This document shows positions 50,700 through 62,729 of a stretch of DNA of 64,000 nt, in pieces. Below the pieces are notes generated by a model that was not told where the DNA came from, searched no databases, and saw nothing but the letters and a program-made list of their open reading frames with translations. Position numbers and translations under genes: made by a program. The stretch comes from Euonymus europaeus. Taxonomy: Eukaryota > Streptophyta > Magnoliopsida > Celastrales > Celastraceae. Within the stretch, counting starts at the first letter, position 1, and each line of letters starts with the position of its first letter. The stretch lies in assembly GCA_963580455.1 (NCBI GenBank), contig OY756972.1, forward strand, positions 6,649,001-6,713,000, in the 5' to 3' direction.

Positions 50700-51700
50700 A
50701 TTATGCTTACTCCGTTGACTTTGTTACATCTCCGGATCTCCTTCAGGCAGTCTCGCGCACGCAGGCTCCTACTCCCTCCTCTCCGGCTGTTTCAGCTATC
50801 TCGGTGAGTTCTTTTATGCTTTTTGCTTGTCCTGCTTGTTTCTTCTCGTCTTCTCCGGCTGATTTCTCCTATTTTCTTCCCAAGAGTTTGATTTCGTGCA
50901 ACTTCTTTCAAGATCAATTTCAAGGTATGGGTTTGTTTGCTTTATGAGTGTATGTTCTGTTTTTTGATTGTGTTTGCATTTTGTGATTGGTTGCAACAGT
51001 TTGGTTGTGGTCCTTCTTTTGCTTTTTCGTTTTTCCTTATTTGTGTAAATGGATCTTTTCTTGCTGCATTTCAGTTTTATATTGATTTCTTTGTCTTTTT
51101 CTTGAATCTTTGTTTGGTAATTTTCGCTGGCCATGGATTCTGCAGTTCTTCTTATTTTTCTGGGGTTTTGCTGTTGACAATTTTGGCATATTCTACTGAG
51201 ATTTTGGGTCATGTTTTTTAGTCTCTGGAACGATTATAGGCAAAGATACATGATTACCTGATTTATTGTCTAAACTAAATTAGCTAATAGCAGCAGCTAT
51301 ATAGAAGGGCAATAATTACGGGGGTTTATTTAATTGGTGCAGGATGTGCCGAATAATTTTATATTTAACTCTTGATAATTTTTGAGTGATTGTATTGTAT
51401 GATGAAGTCACATGTTGTAGTGTGCTTACCAAGTTGCAGGTGTTCTTGTTACTGTGAGTTTTTCTTTGGTACTTCATTAATTATATATATATATATAGAA
51501 TATAAACAAAACTAGAGGAAGTGAATCCTGAATTATGAGGTGAAAGTTGTCAATGTGTTATATCTCATGGCTCTAGTATTTGCTTTTCATGTCCTCATAT
51601 AGACATAGCAGTTGGTATCAATTGAAAAATAGCAAACAAATAGCCACCAGCAGATATTTCCAATTGAATTAACATATACATATAAGATTAGTCAGATACC
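50700..51700 (+). other. Possible transcribed leader, no coding exon
   Basis: A GC-richer pyrimidine tract (about 50740-50800) ends at TCTCG|GTGAGTT, a good donor, and is followed by a T-rich, intron-like stretch to about 51335 (GGTGCAG). It could be an untranslated first exon and intron upstream of the PUX4-like gene, or a gene fragment. This is inference only. Confidence 0.25.
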
Positions 51701-51949
51701 TGCTGTTATGGTCGTTTATCTTGGGGTGAATGTTGTATGGGTTTTGTAGAAGAAAGAATGAGTGATCTTTTGTAAATATTGAGAGTGAGAATATCGTGAT
51801 AATAATTTAACGCGCTTTCGAAGAGAGTGAGGTTGTAGTTTATATCCGACGTAACTAGAAAGCGAATAAAATAACAAATCGCCCAAGCTAAAGAATCTTC
51901 TCTCTCTCTGGTCTCTGTTTCTTTCATTTCAATCTCAGGAGATCAATTG

Positions 51950-54706
51950 ATGGCATCATGGGACAAGAAACCTGCGAAGCCTTCAAGTAGTAGAGACGGT
52001 CAAATCCGCACGCTTTCCGATCTCAACCGCCATTCTGACAGCGACGACGATGCGCCTCAGAGTACTACACTGGTGGCGAGAAGAGGTCTACTCTCTTAAA
52101 CCCTAGTTTTTTTTCCTCTTCTCTCTGTATTGGGATTTTGAGTATCTTTTCTCATTTTACTGTGATTTTATTCGTTGATTTGTTAAATTTAATTGTGCAT
52201 TGAATGCGATTGGGAGATCAGCATATTCGTATGACGGCTTGTTAGCAAATTAGTTTTCTTCGGCTGTCATGGCTTTGCAGGGAGATACAAAAGATTGATC
52301 TTTTGTATGTGAAGTAATGGTTTGACTATTGGTGTTAAACATATTCCGTCTCAATCCAATTAAGTGAGTAATCAGTTGAAAGGTAGATGTGGAATTAAAC
52401 GTGAAATACCAAATACCTAACAAATGTAAGAAACATACCCAGCGTTTTTTGGAAATTTTCAAGAACTCATTTGTATTTCTATGGGAGAGAGACTTCTAAT
52501 TAGCGTGGAAACTTGTGATTTTGGGTTATTCCACGGAGTTATGAGAAAACTTTGACATAGATGTTTGAGTGTCCTTCGTGTGTGGTATGTTGCGCAGAGT
52601 ATTGTAGATGGGAGTGTGCTTTTGGATGTTATTCATTTACTTCTTTGTAGTTGACTGTGTTGCGCTCAACTCCCTTGTTTTCTTTATCAATGAATTCTTT
52701 TTCACTAAAATTAAACTTAAGATGTTAAATGGGAAGAAATTCGAGAATCACCTATCGCATGTCTCTATTTTCCGTAGATGAAGACTGCACATATTCTGCC
52801 CTCTTACATAGACTCTGTCTAGTGCACGCTTTCTAGTGAGTAGCTACTATTTTGATGACTTCCAATTTAAGTTTTCTACGTAGTTACTATATTTCCCATG
52901 TTGATAAAACCATCATGCACTATCTTTCAGTAAATTTCAGCTGCAAAGAGTGCTTAAATAAATTTCTGCTTAGTGGAGGCAGCCTTTCTTTTGACTGCAG
53001 ATCATGATTAGAAAATTAATATAAGTTTGCACAGCATTGCATGTGATTAGACATAGGGGAAAATGTTCATTTGTACTCATGTATGAACTATGAGCTCCTT
53101 CCCAATGGTCTTTACCTTTTTTGAATTTAAAAATACACCAAAGTAAATAACTCCCATAGATATAGATCCTGGAGTGGAGGTGAGGTTGGGGAACAGCTAT
53201 GAAGCTTTACCCATGCAATTTCGGAGAAGTCATTTTTGGTATTTTGTTTTATCACGACCTAATCACTGATCCAAGGATCCACTGTGATTTATAAATGCAT
53301 AAAAAAATAAAGCATAATCTTTTTGGGGTAGGACTTCTTGAGTTTAAGTGCTGCTGACTGTGTTTGTCATGCATTATATTAGTGCTGAGCTGAAATTAAA
53401 TAACAGTTTTACAATTTTCCTTTGATCTTGCTTTGCGCATTTGTGTCTGTTGCCTTTGTCTCCATTATGATTAATTGATTATGGAAGTCCTTGTTACATA
53501 CACGAAGCTTAGCTTAGAAGAATACCTCATTACAAAAGTTTCTACATTGTGCCTAATATGTTTGCTATAATTTTCAGTGGCATGATCGTCCAGGATCCTT
53601 CAAAAGGTAACAATAATGATGTTGATGCCATTTTTAATCAAGCTAGACAGCTTGGAGCTGTAGAAGGACCTATTGATCAGCTGAATCAATCATCAAGCTC
53701 TACAAGCTTTGCCGAAACTGGTAAAAAACTCTCAGGTGATGCTGTGCCACCTGCTCCTCAGCAGCCTGAAGCTGTTGTTCACAACATTGTTTTCTGGAGC
53801 AATGGTTTCACAGTAAATGATGGCCCTTTGAGGAGGTTGGATGATTCTGAAAATGCATCTTTCTTAGAGGTAATAGAACTTAAGGTGTATTTTTTATGCT
53901 TATCTGATAATTCTACACCAATCATAGCAATGCAATTATGATTTTGTGACATTTATGTTGCAGAGCATCAGGAGGTCTGAGTGTCCAAAGGAGCTTGAGC
54001 TTGTTGATAGAAGGTCCTCTGTTCATGTCAATTTGATTAGGAGGGATGAGAATTGTCCAGTGAGTCTCCTCTCTCATTTTAGCGTGTAACCAGTTGCATT
54101 ACTTTCCACTTAACATTTTGGTAATACCATGGTCAAAAAGAAGTTCGTTGAATTTTTATGGATACTTGGCAAAGGCTACTTGAATCCTGTATTATAGTTT
54201 ATAATTATTTCTCGCCCAAAAGCATATCTTTTCTTTTGAATATCCATCCAAAACCCTTTGGCTGCTTCCAATGGTATTTGACTGTTTTGAGCTGTTTTTC
54301 CATGACGACTTCTCATACTTGGCAGGAACCAGAGAAATTGCATGTTCCATTTCAGGGAGTGGGAAGAGGTCTAGGTAGCAGTAGTACTCAACCAGAACCT
54401 GAACCAACTGCTACTTCAACGACTTTAAATTTGGCTCCTACCCTTTATGTGGGCCTCATTGTCGATGAAACATTGCCATCAACCTCAGTTCAGCTTAGGT
54501 TGGCCGATGGTTCACGCTTGATAGCTCACTTCAATTACCACCACATAGTCAATGACATTCGGGCATTCATTGACGCATCCAGGCCAGGGGGTGCTCGAAA
54601 TTATCAGCTGCAGCTGGTCGGATTCCCTCCTAAAGTTCTTAACGATCCTACCCAGACAATTGAACAGGCCGGCCTTGCCAATTCTGTTGTCATTCAAAAA
54701 TTCTAG
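51950..54706 (+). CDS. PUX4: PUX4-like SEP-UBX adaptor of CDC48, frame-shifted in exon 1
   Basis: Plant UBX-domain protein of the p47/PUX group, expected to bind the AAA-ATPase CDC48 through its UBX domain. Exons: 51950-52085, 53578-53869, 53964-54059, 54326-54706, with GT-AG introns. The start [11 protein letters not shown] and [18 protein letters not shown] match PUX4 relatives. The next words, EYYTGGEK, are in another frame because one G is missing at about 52060 (CAGAG where CAGGAG is expected). Exon 2 then gives [10 protein letters not shown], and a SEP domain follows ([20 protein letters not shown] through [10 protein letters not shown]). Exon 4 carries the UBX domain ([23 protein letters not shown]) and the usual end VVIQKF. 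With the missing base restored the length would be about 301 residues, normal for the family. As read, translation from the first ATG stops soon after exon 2 begins; the ATG at 53582 could start a product keeping SEP and UBX. Either a real lesion or an assembly error. Confidence 0.88.
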
Positions 54707-54719
54707 CCTAAGTCGCATG

Positions 54720-56140
54720 ATATTTGTCCACCCTTTTAAGTCGTTTCTCAACTGCTTGTTGTAGCAAGTACCAATGCCACCAACTTAGAACTTCAAATGT
54801 TCTTGTATACAGGAAATGAGGGTTTTTCATGCTTGTTTAGTGCTATATTGTTGAATCTAGTTTAACTTCTTTTTTTTCCTCCGTTTGTCAAGTATGTTAT
54901 CCAAGTGTATTGTGGTATTTCTTGATCTGCCCCTCCCTTTTTAGATTATCACTTATATTCCCTTACTGTACTTGACACATCTGTTAAATGAGTAGATTCA
55001 AACAATATTAAGTAAAGAAAGCTGGTGAACAAGTTGCTCAATTCTATCAATGTTGGAGCTAGAAAGTATTGAGAACCATGGCGGTTATGATGTAGAACCC
55101 ATAAAGTATCACCCTATCCATCCATAGATTGTGGGCATGCATTTTGAAGTATGTAATGTTGTGTTGTTAATTTTTGTAGGGTTCTTGATCTTCCATGTTG
55201 ATTTGGCATGAAAATATAGTTACTACAAAAATAGGGGCTTATCCATGCGATTTTGCAAGAAAATAGTCGAAAAGTATGAGGTGATCGAAAAAATCTGAGA
55301 GTTTAGTCAGAGATGAGAGAAGAATGTTACTTGAAATTTAAAAATAAGGACATTCTTGGTATTTGTAGAAAAATAATCTCTCACACATTTACAAAGTCAA
55401 TGAAATGTGTAAATTTTTGATAAATACGAAAAAAGTATGATTAAAAAGTAATACATGCAACTACATATGACTTTCCTGTAATCTCTCCAATTTATAATTA
55501 GTGACCATATAATTGAAAGAGGAGACAGGCAAGAGATTTGGATTGAGGGATTTAGGACTTAGGAGGAGGGGAAGAAAAGGAAAATGACCTTCCTCTCAAA
55601 TCTTCAAATCTTTTATTTGTATAGGTTATAAAAAATAAAATAAATAAAGAGAGATGTTAAGAGAATTAAAAAGAATAATTATCTAATTTTTTTTGTTAAA
55701 ATGCTTCTTTCTTAAGTTACAAGAGAATTCAACAACATTTCTTCAACCCATTACGCTTGGTCCAATGGGCCAAACCCAATAACTCTCCATTCATCTGGAA
55801 AAATTGGTCCAGTCTAGCAGTTGCAATTCTGGAAGCTCAGACTTCTGCCCTGGAGCATCGCCGCTCCAGTAGTCCCCCTTTGCCCCTCCATCGCCAAATC
55901 CTTTATCCAACGCAGCCGCTACTCCTAGTCTACACCAAATACTATCCATTTTCTCACCTATTTGCCGTCCCGATTTGCCGCTATGGCCTCCTGTCATAGA
56001 GAATTGAACTGCAGTAACTATCTCTTCCATCTTTATTACTTTTACATTCATATTTCATCTATTTTTGTTTCTTTCTGAGGATTGAGGTTTTTGTGAGAAA
56101 CTCTAGTTCGTCATGTTTGGTTCGATCGGTGTTATTTGGG
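54720..56140. other. 3' flank of the PUX4-like gene and intergenic DNA
   Basis: No coding exon recognised. A GC-richer stretch near 55790-56000 could be an old 5' leader of the uL4 copy, now separated from it by the transposon at 56153-57153. Confidence 0.35.
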
Positions 56141-56152
56141 CTGAAAATCTAA

Positions 56153-57153
56153 GGCTCTGCTTGGGAGGCTGGTTTTGATTGGAATTGAGAGGTTTTTAAA
56201 AGGACCGGTTATAACACAGCCCCTGCTTGGATGGTTTTTAGACTCACTGGTTTTGGGGGTTTTAAAACCTCTCAAAACCAGTCCAATGCAATTTTGACCG
56301 GTTTAGAAAACATCCCAAATTGGAGAGTTTCCACTGGTTTTCAATTTTCATGACTTCATTACCCTTCCTTGACCTAGTTACATCTCGCAACTTCCCAAAA
56401 ATTACAAATCCGGCTAATCTACTTCTCCTTCTCTCGGCGAGTCCTCCTCTCCTATTTCTTCTCTGTTTCTTATCAGTTGTGTTTCTTCTCACAGTGGTGT
56501 TGTTGCTGCTAACCTGGGTTTTGTGCGATTTGAAGCTATGATTTCTCTATTTTTGATTCACCTATATTTTTCTCTATTGTTTATTTTTTTCTGCTTCAGA
56601 TTAACGCTTGGGTTCTCTATTTTTGGGTTGATTCTGGGTTGATTCTGAATTGAGAAGCAACAATTGATGTTGCAATTTTGTTTCGAAAATTTTATGTATG
56701 GGTTCTAGGTTCACTAGCCTTCTTTCTCCACATACAAACACACTTTTGGATTTTGTGTGGTAGATATTTGGATGTTTCAATTCCTTGTAAATATGGTTTA
56801 TGTTGCGTGATTTGTTTGGTTGCAAATAACATGCGGGAAAAAGAAATGAGAATTCAGCTTAATGTTGAAGTATTGGAGTCTTCTTCCCCTGAAACTGTTC
56901 AGCTTTATTGGTTAAGCGCAGTAGAGAGGCAAAGACAAGGTTGGACAGCCTTTTTGGACTTTATTTGTATGGATATAAATGTAATTTAATCTTATAAAAC
57001 CTCTTTAGAACCGGTGCTTCAATGCTTTCCCAAGCACTGGAATAGACTGTTTTAAAAACCGCTACTTTCATAACCGGTCAAAATCGCTACTCTCATAACC
57101 GGTACTTTAAAAACACCTCATTTCCACTACCGTCTATTTTGCCAAGCAGAGCC
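56153..57153. mobile_element. Tourist-like (PIF/Harbinger) element, 1001 bp
   Basis: Perfect 12-bp terminal inverted repeats GGCTCTGCTTGG / CCAAGCAGAGCC are flanked by TAA on both sides (56150-56152 and 57154-57156). Subterminal CCGGTTAT motifs occur near both ends. A TAA/TTA target and a GG..CTTG..TGG-type terminus are typical of Tourist/PIF elements. No transposase frame. The interior (about 56390-56960) is not repeat-like and has a weak open frame at 56678-56989, possibly captured DNA. Confidence 0.85.
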
Positions 57154-57322
57154 TAAAGAACGTCACTCGTTTGATGATTTTTTTTTTGTAGTTCTAAGAA
57201 TCTTAACCTGAAAATTAGAACTTCTCAAGTTCGTAATAGTGAATGCAACAGCCCCATCCAATGTGTTCTTGACTTGAATTTCACTTGTTGCCCTGCTAGG
57301 CATTATTGCAGTTTGTTGAGTA

Positions 57323-58485
57323 ATAGCTCTGTCCGCCTCCAGAAGAATTTTACGCTCACTTGGTTTATTTCATAGTCAGTCATTTCGAGCTTCTCATGGT
57401 AAGACATCTATTTCTCTTTGTGAAAATCTATTTTCTCAATTGTTAGTGCTAGTTGGATATTGAGATTTACAATTTATATTGTAGAAGTGAATTTTCAGTG
57501 TTTCCATTCGTTTTTTCTCCTGCCTAACAGATTTTCATGGCCATGTCTCTGGAAACTTGTTGTTTCCTTCATATTCTTCAGTCTTTGTCGAGGTACATTC
57601 TCATATTTGCTGCACAAAATATGACATTGTTATCTACTTGCATATTTAAGGTCTCACTTTTAGTGCCTACCAAATGATAGTACTAGATTACTTATCTTTT
57701 CTAGGCTCTAGCATGCTTGTTTTTCTTCTTTTTAGTGTTTGGTTGATAACTGGAGCATGCATTTTGGTGTAGGATCTAGCATTTATCACATCTCTTCGAA
57801 GGTTTTCCACTACCATCCTAACTCCTGGAACTGGTGATGGTTCTTCATTTTCCGACGATTCATCTACGAAGTCTATACTAATGCCCAACCATAAAGTAGG
57901 TGAGAAGAACTGTTGAGCATTGATATGTTGCAAATGTTTTTTTGATGTAGCTTCATTGTTTCCTTTTGCTTTTATGTCATTCTTTTTGTTCTCCTCATTA
58001 TGAGCTCCTCCTTGATCTATTTAATTAGCATAGCGTATTTATACTTTTGTCTTGTGAAACCAATCTGCAAACGAAAGTGTTGTGACTTTTGTTCTAGTGA
58101 ATGCATGTAGGAGTTCTACTAATTGACTGGTCTACACGGAACACATTCAACAAAAACTATTAATGAGGTTAGTGGAACTGGGAGGAAGCCACATACACAA
58201 AAGGGTATTGGAAGAGCAAGGCATGGGACATTGCGTGGACCTCAAGTTCGTGCTTCATTTTGTTGATTATCATGTTGTGCTGCTAGTTAATGATAAAGTG
58301 GAAAGAATAAAAAGAGAATGAGATGAATTTTTAATACTGTGACTAATTTAATGGACTGAGAACAGTTTAGGGGTGGTGCTACAATGCACGGCCCTAAGCC
58401 ACGAAGTCATGCGATCAAGCTGAATAATAAGGTTTGGCATCTAGGGCTGAAGATTGCTCTTACTACTCGTGCAGCCGAAGGGAAG
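57323..58485 (+). pseudogene. Mitochondrial ribosomal protein uL4 (L4) copy, broken
   Basis: uL4m is a protein of the mitochondrial ribosome large subunit. Readable exons: 57323-57398 (SRRILRSLGLFHSQSF, a presequence-like start), 57531-57592, 57773-57899 (FITSLRRFSTTILTPGT), about 58138-58245 ([32 protein letters not shown]) and 58366-58485 (FRGGATMHGPKPRSHAIKLN, LGLKIALTTRAAEGK). Frames and splice phases agree where exons survive. Three defects: the expected first ATG is ATA (57323-57325). The segment of about 50 residues that should precede THSTKT is absent, and that exon has no acceptor. Everything after AAEGK, roughly the last 90 residues, is missing downstream. The last donor is AAG|GCAAGT. 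Clearly a dead, partial copy that retains introns, so not a retrocopy. Confidence 0.82.
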
Positions 58486-58489
58486 GCAA

Positions 58490-60015
58490 GTATCTGTCAT
58501 ACATCTCAGTTTCTAGCTTTCTTTATTTTGAAAATCACAAAATGAATCTCAGATTGTGGTTTGGCTGGTCTCATTCGAATTACCACAGGATTTGTTGGTT
58601 TATTGTTTGTTTTTTTTTTTTTGAGAATTATTGTTTTGGTGCAAGTTACGTCTCTGGCTAGTCACGCCCATGAAATTCATACGCTTTCCATTCTCTGTTT
58701 CATTAATTTGTGAGACTTCCTTACAACATTGTTGTCTCTTAACCTTGCTGCCTTCTACCAACTCCATTAAGTTTTCTCGATATCTGTGGGGTTTTTCTGT
58801 ATTTGTCGTAGCACACTTTTTTTTTTAAAAAAAAAAACTGCACTTCTCTAACTTCTGTGGTGTTATATTTATTTATTTATTTGCAATTTATTTTATCTAA
58901 TTGGGAGGCTGCACAAAATCACAGCTTTTGGTTTACTGTATTGGAGGGATAGAGGTTATTTAAAACTCTAATTGTGTGTTTGTATTGAGGGAGAGGAACA
59001 AAATGGCGAAAATTGAGATTATTTAAAGCTATTCTTTTCTTGTAATGAATTTCCATCACTTCTCTTCCTTCCCTTAATTGAACAAACCATACATTACTCT
59101 TTAATTCCTCGCTTGTGAACTAAATCAATAAGTAAAAAGCCTCCACCTCCATGACTATACTTATTTGATTCGCGAAATTAAATTTTTTAGGAGAAAGGAT
59201 TTTTTTTTTCCATAATTTTTATATTTGATTGGTGAAATTCTTGAAATTGAAAGCTGGACTCTTCCTTAAGGATTTAAATAACTGTCATGGTCGTCAACTA
59301 ATTAGGATTGTTCATTCTTACATGCAATTTAATTTTATTTTTCATCTACACTGTCCAATATTTCTATATCGATTATTCAATTATAGAAAATTATCTCCGA
59401 CATATCTAATTGTATTAAATATAAATAATTCAAAAATGAGTTGAGATTGACGATTATATTATGCATACATATATTTTTAGATAAATATACCAAGAAATAA
59501 CTCTTAATTTGGTATCTTAATAAATGAGATTTATGGGACGTATATAATCTCTAATTTCAATTTTAGATTCTACCTTTTTTCTTTATTAAAAAAATAATAG
59601 TAATAAAAGAGATTTAAAAAGTCTAAAATCCAATCAGTAGTACTCATGTGTTCGGCACAATAGCACCAAGAAGTGAAACCGCCAAAAGTTTCCGGCTGAG
59701 AAAGTCCACGTGGCGACAACACACTTTCCTGTTTAGTGCCCATTGCCCAGTACTGTAAACATTAATAATACACCATTTTCAATTAGCATAGAAAAACTTA
59801 TTACACAGGTCAAGCGTTACAGTCTCCTGTCTCCTCTATCCTTGTCTCTCGACCATGAAAACCACCACTTTCAACGTCGTGACCGCTGTCAGCTAAAGTT
59901 TCAACCTTACTCGTCTATTATAAGAAAAGATCCAGACTTTTGATATTTCAACCACTTGAAGGGATTCATACAGGCTTCCATGGAGAAAATTTGATCGGGA
60001 CTGTCCTCTTCAAAT
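58490..60015. other. Intergenic, no gene recognised
   Basis: T-rich tracts and short frames only. The uL4 C-terminal exons expected here were searched for by eye and not found. The last 300 bases may be the old leader of the BAH-PHD copy that follows. Confidence 0.5.
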
Positions 60016-60018
60016 TCC

Positions 60019-61771
60019 AAACCAGGGAAGAAAGGCATAAATTCCTATATCATCCGTGGAACGAACAAGGCCGTGAAAAGTAATGCACTAGATTAAATTT
60101 GGGTTGTGCGTTTCTACCTCTGGGAGTTTGCGAGTGTGTTTGATACGGATTCATTTTGTTAATTTTGTAGTTGAGGAATGTCTGCTGATGAGGCCATCGG
60201 AAATCAGGAAGACACCATACGTGGCGAAGGTGGAGAAGATCGACACTTACTATTGAAATAACGTGAAGTTAAGGTTCGTTGGTACTACAGGCCCGAGGAA
60301 GTTCTTGGAGGCAGGAGGCAGTTTCATGGAGCAAAGGAGATCTTTTTATCGGACCACTATGGCATGCAGAGCGCACACACTATTGACGGCAAGTGCATTG
60401 TCCACTCCTTCAAGAATTATACTAAGCTGGAGAATGTTGGGGCCGAGGATTACTTCTATAGGTTTGAATATGAGTCATCCACTGGAGAATTCACACTCGA
60501 CATGGTTGTTGTGTGAGTTCTTACCTTGTTTTATTATTTTAATTTATTGGAATAGGTGATAGTGTAGTATTGTACGTCTTGAATTGTGTATAGGGTTTTG
60601 TAAATTGCCTTACCTTTGAAGGTATTGTAAGTGTAAGATGCCATATAACCCGGATGACCTGATGGTGCAATGCGAGGGATGCAAGGAATGGTAATGTTCT
60701 TCCTTATTTGTTGTTGTTATTGCTAAAACGGAATTCGCTCCTTGGTATCTTGAGTGTGGTTGATGCCAAGTATAATTTTGGTTCTTTAGTTTGTTGAATC
60801 TTTTCAAAGTAAAGATATTTAACGTGTTTGAATCTTTAATGCAGTTGGCAAGTTTTGAATAAGTTTTTACATGTCTTAAGAAATTTCTCTTTTTTTTCCT
60901 CCTCAAAAAAGTTAAGCTCATAGGAAGATGTGAATTTAATAGTGTAATGATGTGGGGTAATAACTTTTGAACTTTGGAATCGTCTCAGTCGTAAAAAGTG
61001 AAAATAAGAATGATTGCATTTAGAGATAAACTTTTAAGCTATACAACTTGCTATATTTTGCATAAAAATTATAATTTGGAAGTTTGGAGTTTAGGAGGGT
61101 GAGACAGATGAGTTTCATGAAATTGTTTTTAAAAATGTTTTCTTTTTTCTGTTTAAGAAAAAAAGTAGATGTTTTATCTGGAAGGACTTTGTTTGAGTAT
61201 GTTGATTTAAGTTACTTGCTTTTCCTGCCTTCACTTTAGGGATTATAAATGAAATTTGATGTTAGATTTTAATGTGATTTATGAAGCTAAGGTGAAATTT
61301 CTCTCCAACCATAATTAGGTACCATCTTGTTTGTGTGGGCATGAATATTGAAGCAGCGAAAAACTTGGATCGCTTTACCTGTGAGGATTGCATGAAAGGA
61401 ATGAAAAAGTCTCAGAATGGATACTATGAATGGCCAACTGCTGAATGCAGGGTGAGATGCATTTCTTATTTTCAGACCTTTTAGCATAATATATCATCCG
61501 TTTCTTCTATTAAATGAATCAAAAGTGTTGTTGTATTGGTGATTATTATGTTTAAGGAGAATAAAGAAAAACTTGATACATGGTTGAATGTATTATTTGA
61601 CACGTGTGTTTCTTCTTTATGTTGTTGAATTAATAGATAGCCTTAGAAGCGATCAAGAGCCTTTTATCAGCAATCCAAGTGATCATCCAACAGCTGACAG
61701 AAAAACATGCTCCTTCCGTTCAAAATCCATTATTTGTTAAACTTGCCAAGATTAAAGTCATAAATAAGTGA
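60019..61771 (+). pseudogene. EBS: EBS/SHL-like BAH-PHD histone reader, broken copy
   Basis: EBS and SHL are plant chromatin readers that bind H3K27me3 through a BAH domain and H3K4me3 through a PHD finger and regulate flowering. Readable exons: about 60019-60079 (KPGKKGINSYIIRGTNKAVK), 60171-60512 (BAH: CLLMRPSE, PYVAKVEKI, then [59 protein letters not shown]), 60622-60690 (PHD: YCKCKMPYNPDDLMVQCEGC, KEW), 61319-61451 (YHLVCVGMNIEAAKNLDRF, TCEDCMKGMKKSQNG) and 61637-61771, an unfamiliar tail ending VINK. Defects: no ATG in frame before KPGKK; a TGA in KIDTYY*NNVK; and directly after it a 5-base insertion, AAG-TTAAG, that shifts the frame before WYYRPEE. The PHD metal ligands look present. 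I judge it a pseudogene. Confidence 0.85.
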
Positions 61772-61779
61772 GTGGACAC

Positions 61780-62330
61780 TGAGAATGCCAAGTATTTAAA
61801 CTCAGTCTAATTTACTCGGACTATGATTTTGAACAACCGGAAAACAAGCCTTCCTAATGGATTTCAGGCATTAATGAGCTTCTCAAGTGCTTCTTTTTAA
61901 GCCTTTGAGGCTATCCACAGCCATACCAAATTGGCAGTTGATTTTGATGCATCTAATAATTCAACAAGCTGAAATTTTTCAACAAAGCTCAACAAACAAA
62001 TTCATGTAAATAGAGAAAAAAACCCCAAAGTTTTCTGGTCAATCGATAATCCTAAATTGAATCGACAAAGATCGATCATCCTCCCATTATAATCTCTCCC
62101 GTAATTATTGTCTTACATACAACTATTATGATCAAATAGTAAATAGTGGACTATAATAGTAGTTACTTGAGAAGGAAGGGGATGCCATGTGAGTTGAAAA
62201 TGCTTGGTTGGGTTCAAAATTGAGGTCCACCATGTATGGCATAGATGGCATTGGACGAGAACTAAAACCACCATCTACAAAGCAATATATATATATATAT
62301 TTGTTTGATCAATCAGTTTAAGATTATAAA
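61780..62330. other. No gene recognised
   Basis: AT-rich flank with an (AT)n tract at about 62286-62302. Confidence 0.5.
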
Positions 62331-62336
62331 AAAGAA

Positions 62337-62720
62337 TCATGAATCACTATTGAAGTTAGTGAATGTGCAGTCTTGAAATGGAATCCTGACTTCACATGAC
62401 ATACTTTGTTGAGATGGAAAAGTCAAAACTTGAGGAGAAACTTCATTATTGCATGACTTTTTTGCTTGCAAAGTTGAGACATCATCCAAAGCAAAATGAA
62501 TATTTATTATCAATGTAGCTATTTTTTTTTCAATCAAAATGGGAAATGCATATGTTACCTTTTTCATCGAAGGATGTTTTTTCCTTTTTCCTTGGAGCTT
62601 ATCAATTGATGATTTCAATCTTTTTGTATGTATTTGATCTACTCGCTTCTTGAGGCCTTTCATGATTTCCACTGCATTGTTAAAATTTTGAGTTACATAA
62701 TGTTTTTCTTGTGATTTCAT
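62337..62720 (-). other. Unidentified 127-codon open frame
   Basis: Lysine-rich, probably helical N-terminal half (EIMKGLKKRVDQIHTKRLK), then SMKK followed by a good donor-like AAG|GTAACAT, so the true exon may end at about 62560. No family was recognised. It lies next to hAT transposase sequence on the same strand and could be part of that element. Confidence 0.3.
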
Positions 62721-62729
62721 TTGAGAAGA

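Noticed and set aside
50814..51212. 132-codon minus-strand frame rich in Lys, Arg and Asn
   Set aside because: Antisense of a T-rich, intron-like stretch; low complexity and no recognised domain.
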